DNA of 64,000 bases from Phytophthora sp. 'mugwort' (Eukaryota > Oomycota > Peronosporomycetes > Peronosporales > Peronosporaceae). Below are positions 19,126 to 31,335 of the stretch, piece by piece (the first letter of the stretch is position 1; each line of letters begins with the position of its first letter). A program made the position numbers and the translations under genes. Location of the stretch: assembly GCA_033558025.1 (NCBI GenBank), contig JAUCEF010000002.1, positions 1 through 64,000 on the forward strand, in the 5' to 3' direction. The notes below the pieces were generated by a model. That model had not been told where the DNA came from, searched no databases, and was given only the letters and a program-made list of their open reading frames with translations.

Positions 19126-21369
19126 TGGCTGACATACCGTCTGCAAGACAGGGCGTTGGCTGCAATAACGATTTTTTTGGCAAATTTAAACGATTACCTA
19201 AGGTAATTTACGTATTTCAACATGACGCCATCTTCAGTGATCGCGCATAGTGACAATTTAATATTCTGAACGAGAGCGAATATTACTGCACAACTGTACT
19301 AACGTTATTTCTACTACTACATGTAGTAGTATATTTGTTTGTCTTTGTCGGCTCAATTTTTTTATATGTTGGCCGCCAGCAGCGTCCAGTCTGTATTCGT
19401 GCATAATGCAGCAGGTACGATTTTACATGTATACTTTGACGGACTGCTGGCATCGTACTCGACTCCACCTTATTTTCAACGACCCCATTCGTCCCTACTC
19501 GACGCTTCCAAAATGACAAAGCTACTGCTAAGCCCAGACCACTCTGTAGCCGCGATTTACTACCACGGTTATAGATTAACGCAGTCAGAAATTGCATCCT
19601 ACATCAGAAGAAATGTCCTGCAAGATACTAGAGTTTTCGCAAAGCTGGCTCATGCGACGACCACGTAGGCTACGCGGAACATAAATCAACCCTGGGCTAT
19701 TCGCCACGCAACACACCAAAGGCGTTGACCTAGCATCTGCATCGGATCCGGTAAAACGCAACGAACGGACTACAGTTATTCGCGCGGCGTGAGGACAAAT
19801 AATTCGCCGCATGGACAACAGGGGTGTTCAGGGAACGCAAACACCTCGCGGCTAGCAGGATACAGTACCCAGAAGAAGGAGAGATGAGCACGGAATCGTG
19901 GTGGTCGTCATATCGCGCAAGCCCTAGGTATGTTGATCACCCGTCGGATAATCGAGAAGACGCCGCAAGAACGATTGATCCAAAATTATGCACATCTACT
20001 ACAAGGAGCGACTAGTTGGCGATAAGGTGATGACTGGGCAGCAACGCGTGGCTTGAGCAAAATGGTTCGTTTAGCGGCAGGAAGATCCGGGAAAGAGCAA
20101 CGACCTTTTTTCTCGGCCGATATGGTATTCAAGAACCAGGCGACTGGCGAGGTCTCAATCGGCTGGGACGACAATGCGCGGCGGGCCGAAGGTGTCCATC
20201 GTTACGTCAGGAGTGGTTCAACAAGATCGTTACGCTTGATGTTGCTGAGAGGTGGGACTGTCAACTTCTTCAAGTACGTTGCGCTGGGGCCCGAAGGTGT
20301 GGAAAGGTGTCAGCATAAAACCGACCGTTTTTGTTCGATGCAATGATCTGTTCCCGGAGAGGCAGAACTGGCACCGAAATCGTCTTGTCGATGCGAAGCT
20401 TAACACAGCAAGCGGGCCTACTGACCAATGTCGCACCTCAGATTAGTGTCCGCGCGGCGGACGACGACAAAGAAAAAATGTTTTTATTGCCGAGTTGAAA
20501 TGCACAACAAAGTTGGCATCGGGGGGAAATGATAACAAGCGTTGCATGAAGCGCTTTAACGTGGACTGGGTAGCTCTTCTTTTGCGCCCCCGCCAATGCT
20601 GCGAACAGGAACATGTTGCAGCAAGTCGTTGTTAATACGGGTCGCGGAAGACGTAGTGATCCAGGCTCGGGACCTTCCGCTGTTGTCATGACGGCATCGA
20701 CTTGTGTCGGGCAACAAGTGACGAGTGCGACGGCAGCAGGTGCTACTAGAGGGCAGTGTTCCGTGGCCATAATTGGCGGGAATGTCTATGGGAACAGCTG
20801 GTTCGCAACCGGTAAGCGCGCCGGCCAGCTATCCAAGTGTCCATCCTGAATACAATAAAGCCTATCTGGTAGCATAAGGGCAAGCTGGCATCACGCTGTG
20901 GGGGCAAGCCCTTGAACCCCGAATTTAGTGTCGTGGATTCCTCCCCGACAACGAGTGTGACGACGAGGACACCTGAACGTGTCAGGAGGATCAAACAGCA
21001 CTAGCGTCCTACTGAGGCTACTCTATCGGAGCTGTACCTGGAACACCGGGATACAGCCTCGGAAATCCGTTCTTGCAGCAGACTGGCTGGTCACCGAACG
21101 AGAACATGAGGTACGGATTCGGTTTATCAGTCGACAACGACCACCTCACGATGGATCCTCCGCAAGTTCATGGAGCTCCCCTCTGCAGTCCTCAGAGAGA
21201 GCCCCTGCTAGTTTTCTCGCTATCCAACCGGTTTCGTGGATGGGCTCGCAGCTGGCATTAGCCAGTGCGAACCCTTCGAGTAGTATGCTCTCTGGCATGA
21301 GTGGCGGAACGGCCTCTACACCTCAGCCCTGGATAACCGACGGTATGCCATCAATATCAATAATGCGAT
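19126..21369. other. Unassigned region between channel gene and gypsy element A
   Basis: No gene supported. Several short frames exist (19339-19668, 20053-20346, 20979-21377) without recognisable motifs. The part after about 20500 probably belongs to the leader and 5' gag region of the gypsy element that follows. No LTR could be matched to a downstream copy. Confidence 0.35.
19312..19331. repeat. Perfect 20-bp palindrome
   Basis: TACTACTACATGTAGTAGTA reads identically on both strands, about 190 bp downstream of the channel gene stop. Function unknown; it could form a hairpin in a read-through transcript. Confidence 0.9.
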
Positions 21370-22366
21370 GTGTTTAATTCAACCATTCTATCCCGATGGG
21401 GTACAATGGAAAAGGCCCGTGCTTTTTGGGATGCCTTTGAACGGGCGACAGAGGGCCTGAGGGAGGCCTTACGCCTAAGTGCCATTCGGGAGTGCCTGAA
21501 GGGTAAGACCGGATCACAGTGGTGGATGTATTCGCAGATCGACGTCGTCGACACACTTCGAACTCGTTTTCACAATCGACTCATTGGCTAGACGCCTTGT
21601 AGATGATAGAACACCTGAAGACCACGAGGCGTTCCAAGGGCATGTCTGCTGAGGTGTGGGGTGACTCGATTTCAAGCCTCTGTGACGTTGCCCAATGTGA
21701 ATACCCTCAAATGCGCTATCAATACTTCCTATCGGTGTTACACAGCAACGCACGGAAGGCAGCTCTGAATACGACTATGCTGAACTCAATCCCAAAAGCC
21801 GTTGCGGTGTTGCTCTACAAGCGCATGCACCTATCGGTGGAAGATACCGCTGATTTCGTCGAAGAATCGGAGAAGAAGTCGATAACAAAGAACACTGTGA
21901 AGGCGCAAATGCTATTAATGATGCAACAGACCCAGAATTAATTGCACAATAGCATAGCTCGGTCTCCATGATCGCCAAGACGACAGCAGACCACGGCAGC
22001 CTTCTATGAGCGCCATCGAGGACAAGGTGGAATTCGGGAACCCATGTCGCTTCTGGAAGTGGGAACCTTATGTCCGCTCTCGTTCGCGGCATTCGCCAAG
22101 GCGCTGACGTGTACACTCAAGAAGGTATGGTCGTGTTCGGATGTTGCCATATGCTCGGACACAGTCGACCGACGTGCAGACGCAAACATATGGCTTGCGG
22201 GAACCGCAGAGTGAAGGGTCATATTGCACCGGAGTGCCAACTTCCACGGAACCAGCCCTCGGGTCGACCTACCAACGGTCCTCAACCGTTCCACCGTGTG
22301 TGCTTCATCTATAAGCGCACGACCACGTTGTCTCGGAATATCCTACGATGCTATCCATTAACCTAA
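21370..22366 (+). pseudogene. Element A gag with two zinc knuckles
   Basis: Capsid-type sequence ARAFWDAFERATEGLREALR leads to LRTRFHNRLIG (21566-21589), an in-frame TAG, then IEHLKTTRRSKGMSAEVWGD and MRYQYFLSVLHSNARKAAL (21603-21780). A nucleocapsid segment with two CCHC-like knuckles lies near 22136-22250: CCHMLGHSRPTC and CGNRRVKGHIAPEC. Element B has the matching LRLRFHNQFL block. Broken by a stop and frameshifts. Confidence 0.75.
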
Positions 22367-22776
22367 TGGCTCGTCAGGGACCGGTGGGGGTAGTGCCAGC
22401 TCAAGCGGCCACTGCGTCGCAGTAATGATGGCGGCAGGAGGGTGGGGAAGAGGGCGTCGCTCTTTCCTCTTGTCTGTGGGACGATGTTGGAGGGGTCTCC
22501 TCGACAATCGTGGAGAATACGGTCAGTAATGTGAGGGCGACTCCTATCTACGGGAGCACGGCCGGTACCATTCCGACGAGATGTGAATTGCCTGATATTG
22601 TTGATGAATACTGAATGGATGTTGGATACTAAAGAGGCGTCGCGGCCAAGGTTATGCTGCGTAGAGGAGACCTTTCGACGATTAATACGTGATCGACGAG
22701 GAGCTGACTGATGATGGCTAAAACGAATCAATTACTGCAGAAGCGGTCGCCTGCATAGACTACGCCGCTATGACTG

Positions 22777-23421
22777 ATGCGCCGTGCGGCTACGGTACCC
22801 CGCCCCTTTTGCGTCAAGAGACTGTTCATGAGGACTTCGATATCGCTCGGAGCTTGGCGACCGAAGTGGAGAACGCTTGCTTCGAGAGAAAGAAGCCCGA
22901 TGCTGAGCGAGATTACGTTCGTGGGTTCCGTTACGGTGTTGTCTAAGAGGACCACGGCGTTCTACTCCACGACTCAGAAGGAGATGAACAAGAGAATTAA
23001 TGCAGATAGTAGAATAGGCCTGACGAATGGAACCCGTCCAGACAGAAGACAGTTCCGAGGTTACAGGGGTTTTATGTTCGACAGTTGGTCCGAGCCCTTG
23101 ACACCTGTCATGCCGATGGAGGAGGTGCGCCCTGAAGTGAAATCCAGGGCGATGAATCCTGTTCCGGAACACACTACGAACCCCGAACCTCGAGCCGAAG
23201 CCAAGGGACTCCTATCTCACGTTCGTCGGATTTTTACGGCCGATGAATTGGATACAACAACAGGCGACCCCTGCCCGGCTTGGGAAACGAAGCAGCTAGA
23301 AAAACGGTTGTTATCACTTGATGAGGTTTCTCCAAAGTTACGGATGGAAACGATCGCGAAGCAGTTAAAAGAGCCTTCTGTTGAAGAACTGAGCGTACTC
23401 GTGAACATCCCATCCCGGTAG
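22777..23421 (+). pseudogene. Element A gag-pol linker region
   Basis: A 214-codon frame between nucleocapsid and protease with charged low-complexity sequence and a conserved-looking end (FTADELDTTTGDP, KLRMETIAKQLKEPSVEEL). No catalytic motif. Its place matches the lysine-rich linker of element B. Confidence 0.45.
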
Positions 23422-24414
23422 AGACCCTGGCGATGACCAAGGGTGTCTCTCCTGGCGTGCTTTCAGATCCAGAGTATTGATTGGACGGGTACCGGAACAA
23501 ACTGGTTGCGTCTAAAGAAACTAAGCAAGATAACCGTAATATCAACCAAGAAGTGCCCGACCAAGTTCAGACCCCGACAAGGAGGTCATTGTCTCTGACG
23601 CGCGAGATTTCAGGGGTGGACCGGGGGTCGTAATGAGCGAGACATTTGTCGACACTAAGCCCGACAAAAAGCCCGAATAAGACGGTTCTAATCGTCTTAT
23701 GTCGAGAACGAGTCGTCGTCAATGATAGCGAACATTTGGTGGACTTGAGTCAGTTGGCGCCGGTTCAAGAATTTGGTCATCGTGCGAAGCGGGGGACGGA
23801 TGACTTCCATACCCCTTCCGTTGCGGTACGCCTTGTGGTGTACTCGCTAGCCAAAGGCTACGAAATAGCCTATTTGTTCTAGCAAAGACAGTCAGGTACG
23901 GCTTCTTACACCTCCTCGGCGACTTCAAACCCCGACGCAGCGGTCACGGCCCCGAATGATAACATTATCGACAGTGCCCTCCTCTTAGTGGAACGTCTTG
24001 TGGAACCTTCAAGAACTCTCTCTTACGCCGCATCTTGAAGCATGTTAAGGACACGTAACGCCGATGAAGCTGAGTTGATTCGGGCAAAACGAATGGCACG
24101 ACCGGCGGCCTCAAAGAGGTGGAACGGCTGTCACTCTACGGAATCAGTCTCGGTGGGGAAGAAAAAAAGAAGTGCCCCTCAAAACCGTGGGCTTTGATTG
24201 TTCGTCACTCTTCGCGGGACATTCGGAAGCGCTTGGTGACCGTCCTGTGCACCCAGAAATCGCTGACGGTATTAGCCATTATGTTAGTACCATCCGTGAC
24301 TGTGGAACACGGAAGCACGAGTGGGGTCCTGGTCTACGAGACGTGCCTCCCCGTCCTTCGAGACACGGAGCTACGGCCGTGAACGACCCGCTAGTTCCGG
24401 TGGGAAGACGAGAT

Positions 24415-24994
24415 ATTAGCTCTATCAGCAGAACCGAGTCTGTCTTGCCTAGCTATATCGACTGCGTTCCGACGCAAATGTTAGTTGATACAGACGCTAC
24501 CTTTCGTTTGGTGTACTCTAGGGTTCTTCGGCGCATCGATAAGGCTAATGCCTTGTTGTGAACCTACCACGGGAGTCTCAAGGACGTGTCAGGCCATGCT
24601 ATCCGATCCAAGAATAGTCGACTTACCCATGCGACTGGGATCGCAAGAAACGTTGAGAGACCCTCTGTAGTTGATGACCATCTGCACATAGACGCTATCC
24701 TGGAAACGGACGCTCTAAACAAAGCGTACCGCGCTATGATTAACCTGGAAGATAACTCAGTGACGCTGAAAGACACTGGGTGTTGTTCCAGCTGAGATCG
24801 CCTCGAGTTGAGGAAGTGTACTACTCTCGTGTCAACTCTACAATGCATCTGATATGTGGCGGCCAAGCCCTAGTGGTAGCATATGTGCAAGGCGATATAG
24901 CTGACGACACTACCGTTCTCGTCGAAGATGCGCCTGAGTTGGATGACGTGGTGAATGCGGCCAGGACCCGGTGTATCGTGCAGAAGGGATTTTA
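24415..24994 (+). pseudogene. Element A aspartic protease, catalytic triad altered
   Basis: The retropepsin active-site block reads QMLVDTDATFRLVYSRVLRR (24475 on), with DTD in place of the DTG kept by element B (MLVDTGATLILVDCRVLKR). After a stop it continues as YHGSLKDVSGHAIRSKN, LHIDAILETDALNKAYRAMI and NSVTLKDTG, matching the fold of retroviral-type proteases. Two frame breaks follow. Confidence 0.7.
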
Positions 24995-25282
24995 ATTGCA
25001 GAATCATGCTTCTCTAGACAGGGTAGTAATCAATAAGGATTCTTTGTTGCTGTCGCCTCGGTGGTGTCCCTTTCCGTGTTCGGAATTGAAATGATCCTTC
25101 TGGGCCTGAAGGATAGCCAATACGAGGCGGCTGGGCCTGCAGATCGATCACCTGGTGAGAGGCCTGAATCGCCGTGTTTCTCCTGAATTCATCAGGTCCG
25201 TGTCCGACCACCTATTCGGCGCCGAATCCTATGCCTGACCCGAAATCTGGACGTGAAGGATAAATCGATGTAGATTTCACTG

Positions 25283-27180
25283 ACACGCGATTGAGAGAGG
25301 AACAGAGGAGATTGCTACGGGCAATTTTGGAGTCATTCCGAGATACGTTCGTGGAGACGTCTCTGACACCGGCTGTATAGACCTGCTCAGGTTCTCAGTC
25401 GATACAAGAACACATGCTCCTATCACTAGCGCCCGTACCGTGCCCTCAAAGCCGAAGGTGATGCGATGAAGGCTGAAATCCAACAGTATCCCGAGACAGG
25501 CCATATTCGCCCTTCAGTCAGTCCGTGGGACTGCCTTGTTCTAATAATCCGCAAACCGGTTTGGGGTATTTGATTTCGCATTTACTACGGCCGACCGAAT
25601 GCAGTCGTTATCAAGAACGGCTACCCTATGCCACTCATTAACAATATATTGGACGTCCTAGGGACGCTAGACTGTTATCTACGATGGTTGTGTATGGATA
25701 CTAGAACGTACCTATGGCCGAAGATAGCGTGGAGACGACTGTAACACAAGCGGGGAGAAAGCGATTGGTGTGAAGGGCCTTTCAAAGGGGTTTGGTTGGC
25801 GAGCTGGGTGAAGTCGGTGGAGGAGATGTAGCTGTTGCTTTAAAAGCAAATTGAGAAGTGATTGAGATTGAGCTTAGAGTTATGGATTGCCCCTGCGGCT
25901 AACTAGTGACCCGGCGGCTCTTCCTGAAGTATCTAGTGCCAAAAATGAACTCTATCATTTTCTAATCCCAGTTGGTAGCTATCCGACCAATCGCCTTGAT
26001 TAAACTTCCACGTATTTATGATTCAATCTAGTAATCCAGATACCTGTCTGGATTCTTGCTTGTCTTATATATTTTAGACCAATTGCATAAATGATTATTG
26101 CGTTTTCCTATCCCAGATTGATATTTTAGAACCACAAAAGGCTGCAGCTGTCTCTTCAGCTGCAACCTGACGTAGATGGTGTTGGCGGCAAGATCTGCCG
26201 TTAACGGCAACTACGTCACAAAGACGGTGTTCGCGTGTAAATACGGCCTGTATGAATGGCTACTGATGCCATTCGGTTATGCAACGCTGTTCCGGCTTTC
26301 GAGATGCTAATGTAGAACATTCTGATGGGTTTGAAGTGGCGTACTTGCCTAGTCTACGGACGACTGCGTCGGATTTAGTAACTACTTCCCTACCCGCCTC
26401 GTCCGCCTACGTCAGGTGCTACAGATTACGTGGTGCACGCTTTAAGTTCAAGATGAAAACGTGGAAGTGGGGGCGAGATTACGTCGCTTTTCTGGGCCAT
26501 ATTGTGCCTCCCTCGGGTATCCTGCCCAACCTTGAAGGGATAAGGACCGTGATGAACATCAAACGCCCACACGACGTTCATGCGGTTCGGGCGTTCTCGG
26601 GTCTTACAAGCTACTTCTGGAGGTACATACTCGGGTACACTGCCATTTCGGCGCCCATCGAGAAATTAAAGATGCAAGGGGTGGACTTCCACTGGAATAA
26701 GGATCACGAAGCTATATTTCTACAGCTTTAGAGGAAGTTAGTCGATCCCCTTATCTTGTCTATCATAACTTTCGAAGAGGTTAAAACCCTATGTAGACTC
26801 TTCAGAGCTTGTCGTGGGAGCCTTCTTAATGCAGCCGTGGAAAGGCGAGACCGCGCGGTGGCTCACGTCAGCAAGTTTCTAATGGGGTCCGGATCAACAA
26901 GCAAGGCAGCACCTCCGAGATTGATAGCTGGAGAAGCGTGTGGTCGGCTCGCAAATTTCGTTGCTACCTGGACCGCAAGGGTTCGACCTACATATATATA
27001 GGACGAAAAGGACGATAAGGACGATAAGGTCCTGAGTTGGGTCTTCGATGAGATCAACCGTACCAGTAACGCTAAGCTAGCTTCTGGGCAATGTAACTGT
27101 AAATATGTTTTTAGATTCTAAGTGCACCATACGCCTGGAACGGCAATGGGTCATGCCGACGGGCTATCGCGTTTACACTC
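25283..27180 (+). pseudogene. Element A reverse transcriptase and RNase H, split by a solo LTR
   Basis: The RT N-terminus (LREEQRRLLRAILESFRDTF) begins near 25290. The segment ...PMAEDSVE stops at a 481-bp insertion and resumes as KTVFACKYGLYEWLLMPFG at 26221. The polymerase box region reads TDDCVGFSN near 26360. The thumb is well kept (DYVAFLGHIVPPSGILPNLE, 26480-26540; RAFSGLTSYFWRYILGYTAI). RNase H pieces follow to about 27180. Many stops. Confidence 0.75.
25740..26220. mobile_element. Solo LTR inserted in element A RT, 5-bp target duplication
   Basis: Begins TGTAACACAAGCGGGG and ends ACTACGTCACA, the TGT...ACA form of an LTR, and contains no coding sequence. It is flanked by ACGAC (25735-25739) and AAGAC (26221-26225). 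Removing the insert and one copy rejoins the RT frame exactly (SVE-KTVFACKYG), which supports a real insertion with target AAGAC and one later mutation. 481 bp; superfamily (copia or gypsy) not determined. Confidence 0.75.
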
Positions 27181-27449
27181 GACGACTATCAACCCGTCGT
27201 AATGGCCGAAATTTTGAACGAATTGTACTATGAGGAGGAGGCTAGACCAAAACGGGGAGGAGCCTCCTCTCATCTCCGGTGGGATGAGCTGACTCCTACC
27301 GCGATAACGATACAGAGGAAAATTATACTGATGCGCCTCGGGAGGAGCGCCGTCTCATTGAGGCCGACGGTTAAGGCTCTCTGGAGAACGGAATCCTAGC
27401 ATTTCCCCCGACGACCCGGATAACAACAATATGGACGAGGCGGAGCGGA

Positions 27450-29172
27450 ATACTGTGTCTCCTATGGATGTTTGGCATCAATCGAGAACGGTTTGTGGAG
27501 GAACAGAAGCGGACCCCTCGGATCCAATTGCATGCTTAGAGCCGGAGCACTTGCTCTAGATGCTCAACTATGTCTGCGCACCCTTCAAATGGCACCTCAC
27601 TACGCCGTTCGGGATGGAATACCCGTCCGTAGGGTGCACCTTCGTGCCCGTGCACGAGCTGCTCGACCCATTTCCGTTCCCGTGATTCCCCTCCGTTTCA
27701 TCGTAACTGTACTGTATTACTGTCGTTCAGATGTCTTCGCCGCTCATATCGGAACCAAGACAAACCAAGACGATGATAAGGTCCAAAAGCATGTCTATTA
27801 GCATGGTTGGACGCAAGACGTGGCTAAGTACGTAGCTTGCATGATGTGTGGCAGTGCAAGGGCTATCGTCCATGGAAGAACGGCCCATGCAGCGGATATG
27901 GATTTAAGATTTATCGGGGCCCTTCTCGCTTCTAGTGGTAGACGCAATTAGACCCTTATTGACCACGCCCCGAGGCAACAAGTGCATAGCGGTCTTAGCC
28001 GACCACTTCACTCGTTGGGTCGAAGCGTTCCCGGTAGCCAGGTTGGACATTATCCCGATTTTGGATATCGATGCGAATGAGGTGGTCTTTAGTCGCGTTT
28101 ACCTGAACGCTTATTGAGTGACCTGTTTCGAAATTCGTTTCAGACATAGACAGTCCTTTCACGAGACCATGGGGATCAAGAAGCTGTTTGGAGCTGCTTA
28201 TCATCCACAAATGCAGGGTTTGGTTGGAACGTTTAAATGGGACGCTGCTCGGGGTGTTACGAATGCTCATCAGCGAACCACAAACAGATTGGGACCCTTA
28301 CCTGCCGCGTGTGATGTTCCTGTACCGTACTTCCTACCATGAGGCGTTACGCGACTCGCCGTTCTTCGGTCGATAAGGCAGAGATCATGTGCTACCTTTG
28401 GATCTAGCGTTTCTGAATACTACTAACGACTGGATCAGCAACAGGTAGCTGGGTATTGGCGGAAATTGTATCTCCTGCTGCCCAATACGCGCCGAATGCC
28501 TGAACGTCAGCTGATAAAGGCCAAGACCTATACGAGGGTCGTTTAGGGAACCAAGTTACTGCGTCGTTTGACAAAGAGATTCCGTTTGGGTATACATATA
28601 GTGTAGATACCGTCGTGGAGAGAAGAAAACAAAGAAACTTGCCTTTCGCTTGGCGTGGATAGTATCGTACCCTGGGAAAGGAAGCCAAGAATGCTTAATC
28701 AGAGCCATCCAAACCGAGAAGTCACGGTGAACGGGAACCACCTAAATCGTTCATGGGTTGATGGAGTCGCCCATTTCCTACTGGAGAATCGTCCGGAGTC
28801 GAGAGCCGCTCGGATACGGATGACGGTGGTACTGTATGGACTGACGACTTACTTATTACCAGCTTCGTAGAGCGCCTCACGGTCGGCTGCGATGAAACTG
28901 TGTTTGTTTGAGTTTCGATCCCAATCGTGGCAATCCTGGCAAAAGGGTCAAGGATCGACAGGAACAATACTTGTTGCTCCTTGCCTTTTATGAGACTTGT
29001 TGGACATCGACGGATTCACTACTCCCCACTTACTAGGCTTTGCTAAGGGTATTTAACTATGAACGGAGGCGAGAAGACGACTGGTTCGAGTTACGTCGCA
29101 GTGCTCGTCTGGCCGAAGCCAATGTTGCTGTTGACGACGATGAGCTGCTCTTCGAGGGAGAAAAACTCGCCT
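27450..29172 (+). pseudogene. Element A integrase and pol C-terminus
   Basis: MAPHYAVRDGIPVRRVHLRAR (near 27588) is followed by a core reading DAIRPLLTTPRGNKCIAVLA then DHFTRWVEAFPVARLD (27938-28050). It continues with FHETMGIKKLFGAAYHPQMQ (near 28159) and YLPRVMFLYRTSYHEALRDS. The pol end near 29050-29172 reads ELRRSARLAEANVAVDDDEL and two stop codons. The glutamate block after AAYHPQ reads GLVGTF where element relatives have GLVERF, so the catalytic glutamate is lost. Stops and shifts throughout. Confidence 0.75.
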
Positions 29173-29184
29173 GATAGTGATACT

Positions 29185-30660
29185 TCAAGCGGACAAGATG
29201 TCGCTTGAAGTCGTGTGACTACTGCCTGAAATTGAAACAGTTCTTAAACCGTATGTGGATGATAAAAACTGTGAACAAGCTGAATATGTTTCGTTTATGA
29301 AATTGATTGATGTAACGGTACGAATACGTCTTTGTAAAGGACTGTGAGTGCCTTGACCGTCGAGAGATTCCGGCTGCCTGGATGACTCCTCACTTGCGTC
29401 TTCCTCGTCTCCTTCTTCTTCTTTTCTTTTTCTTCCTCGTTGTCTCGGGAAGCAACGCGGTGTATGAACACCATCGGCGTGCCTAAACGGCGTGTATCCT
29501 TTGGCGTTTACCTCCTTCGGAGAGTACGACGATACGATAGGCGGGTGATAGGAGTCGTTTCGAAGCTGTACGCCAATCTGATGGCGCAGCCAACGGATTT
29601 GGTTTGATCGTCTTCGTTGCGCTTGAACCAAAAGCCTCTGGTAGTCGCCCACCCAGTGATCGCGCACCTGGCGCCCCGATGTCGCGTCGAGGAGGATTCG
29701 TGCTAGGATTCTCCCGCGAAGTCGCTTTTCGAACTCGAACATGTGTGGATCCAATGCTCCGGGTTGCTCTAGAAGAGCCGGCAGGTGATCGAATGTTTTC
29801 ACATCGAGACGGAACGGTTCCTGGGCGTCCCTAATCGTGGCTATGACCGATCACTTCAAGGCGCTCCAGGCAAACAAAACTGCCCCAACTCGCGTATGCT
29901 GAGGAAGCGTAGTCGCTCGCGAACCGCTGTCATTGTCTGTTTTCTCCTTTGCGTCTGGGTCCATGATGACTTCAGTCGTGCATGCAATGACCACTAGAAG
30001 AACGATTGCTGTTCCAGAAACAGCCAATGCGTCACATGGACATTGGGGAACACATCCGGGCGTACCCAAGGACATGATCCTCCCAAGGATATGCTAGATA
30101 ATAAGGCGAAGCGTCGAGTTCCGCTGCTCGCCTGTACATTTTTCGATGTTTGCCTCCACTGCCGCAGGGGCACGATCGGAGAGTTCGAAAACGAGAAACT
30201 TATCCACCTGGAGGACTTTTGCCGATGTCTTGCTCTTCTTCGGGCAGGTGCCTGGCACGGGGGATTATTGCATCGGTATTGAACGCTTTAGGGTGTTTCT
30301 GAACCGTGGATGCCCCTGCACACCGTACTTGCTCGCTGACGCGATGGTAGAGGCAGATTTAAAAAGGGGCCGCTCAACGCGCTTGCTGCTTGTGGATCTT
30401 CGTCAATGGGAGCGTTGTAGAATTCGTCGAGGATCTCGATGCCCATGGGGGCTAGGTGCTAGCTAGGATGGCACGAAACTTTGACGAGAGGGTCACGTTC
30501 GCGGTGGACGCCACGGTCTGGCTGCGAGGGGCACTGTCGGCGCTTGCCTTCTCCTCCTGCCAACAAGTCTTCGAGTCGCTTGAGGATCAGGCGGTTCATC
30601 GGAACCTTCTTGCCATTCATCGCGTGATGGGTACAAAGAGGGTGTGCGGACTGTAGTGAA
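29185..30660 (-). pseudogene. Element A opposing ORF beyond pol
   Basis: Not recognised. On the minus strand a frame of 205 codons (29802-29185) is open and stays in register upstream to 30075, broken only by a TGA at 29851-29853. It includes HMFEFEKRLRGRILARILL, an arginine-rich helix (QAQRRRSNQIRWLRHQ) and a basic-acidic block (RGRKRKEEEGDEEDASEES). Further upstream to about 30660, coding-like pieces occur in other frames (NGKKVPMNRLILKRLEDLLA; KVLQVDKFLVFELSDRAPAA). Its stop at 29185-29187 lies 13 bp from the pol stops, so the two genes are convergent. For an element this decayed the frame is unusually open. Chance openness opposite pol is excluded, since it lies beyond pol. Confidence 0.5.
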
Positions 30661-31270
30661 TTGCCGAACGGCGAGGGCTGCACTAGTTGCCTGCGATTGT
30701 GGCAGATTATTTGAAATCCGACGGACTGTTTCGACTATAGTAACGGTTGGACGGTTTGGACTTGACTGACGGAGAAAGGGAAAGAGAGATGGTTATACTG
30801 GTCTATGTCAACGAAGCCACACTTGACCTTGAAAGAAAGCGTATTGCGTTGCTGAGGACTGACAACTGACCGAAAGTCGAGAGGGAAGGTGCGACTCGGG
30901 GCACCAAGCAAGTCGCATCAAATAAAAAGCCGGTTGTGTTCTTATACGATACCCCCGTTCTGGTCACCCCGTGATCTTGTCGCTGTGCCGTCGTGATGGG
31001 AACCGCTGCGCTACGTCTCGAAGGAGTCCGCTGGAGCGGAACTGTTGATGATGTGTGGTTGTGCTGGACTGGGCTGCGTGGCGACGTGGATCCCCACTAC
31101 CCATTTGCATTTGCGAAATGTTGAGTGGAATCTATTGGAAGCGATATGGAGGATGTTGAAGCTGCATGGTAGCATGTGGGTGCGTTCGTGTCCCGCTACT
31201 AGGTATTGCTACGGGAGTGTAGTATCCGCCGATTGCAGGGTGTTCTGAGAGGCTTATGTCGCCATGTGGG

Positions 31271-31335
31271 TCGCCTGTGTGAGCCGTTGGTTGGGCGGTG
31301 CCTAACCGTCCAACCAACGGCTCACACAGGCGACG
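31271..31335. repeat. Perfect 25-bp inverted repeat forming a hairpin
   Basis: Arms 31271-31295 (starting GTCGCCTGTGTGAGCC) and 31311-31335 (ending GGCTCACACAGGCGAC) are exact reverse complements around a 15-nt spacer; inside it CGGT and ACCG can extend the stem, leaving a GCCTA loop. It lies just beyond element A and is followed by a (GAT)n run. Confidence 0.95.

Larger units (their letters stand above)
21370..30660 (+). mobile_element. Gypsy element A (decayed, no LTR pair found)
   Basis: Order on the plus strand: gag with zinc knuckles, linker, aspartic protease, RT, RNase H, integrase and pol C-terminus, followed by an opposing ORF. The pol segments resemble those of element B closely enough to be one family. 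Limits are approximate: the 5' end is placed at the first recognisable gag block and the 3' end at the outer end of the opposing ORF. The DNA is heavily mutated and interrupted by a solo LTR at 25740-26220. Confidence 0.75.
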
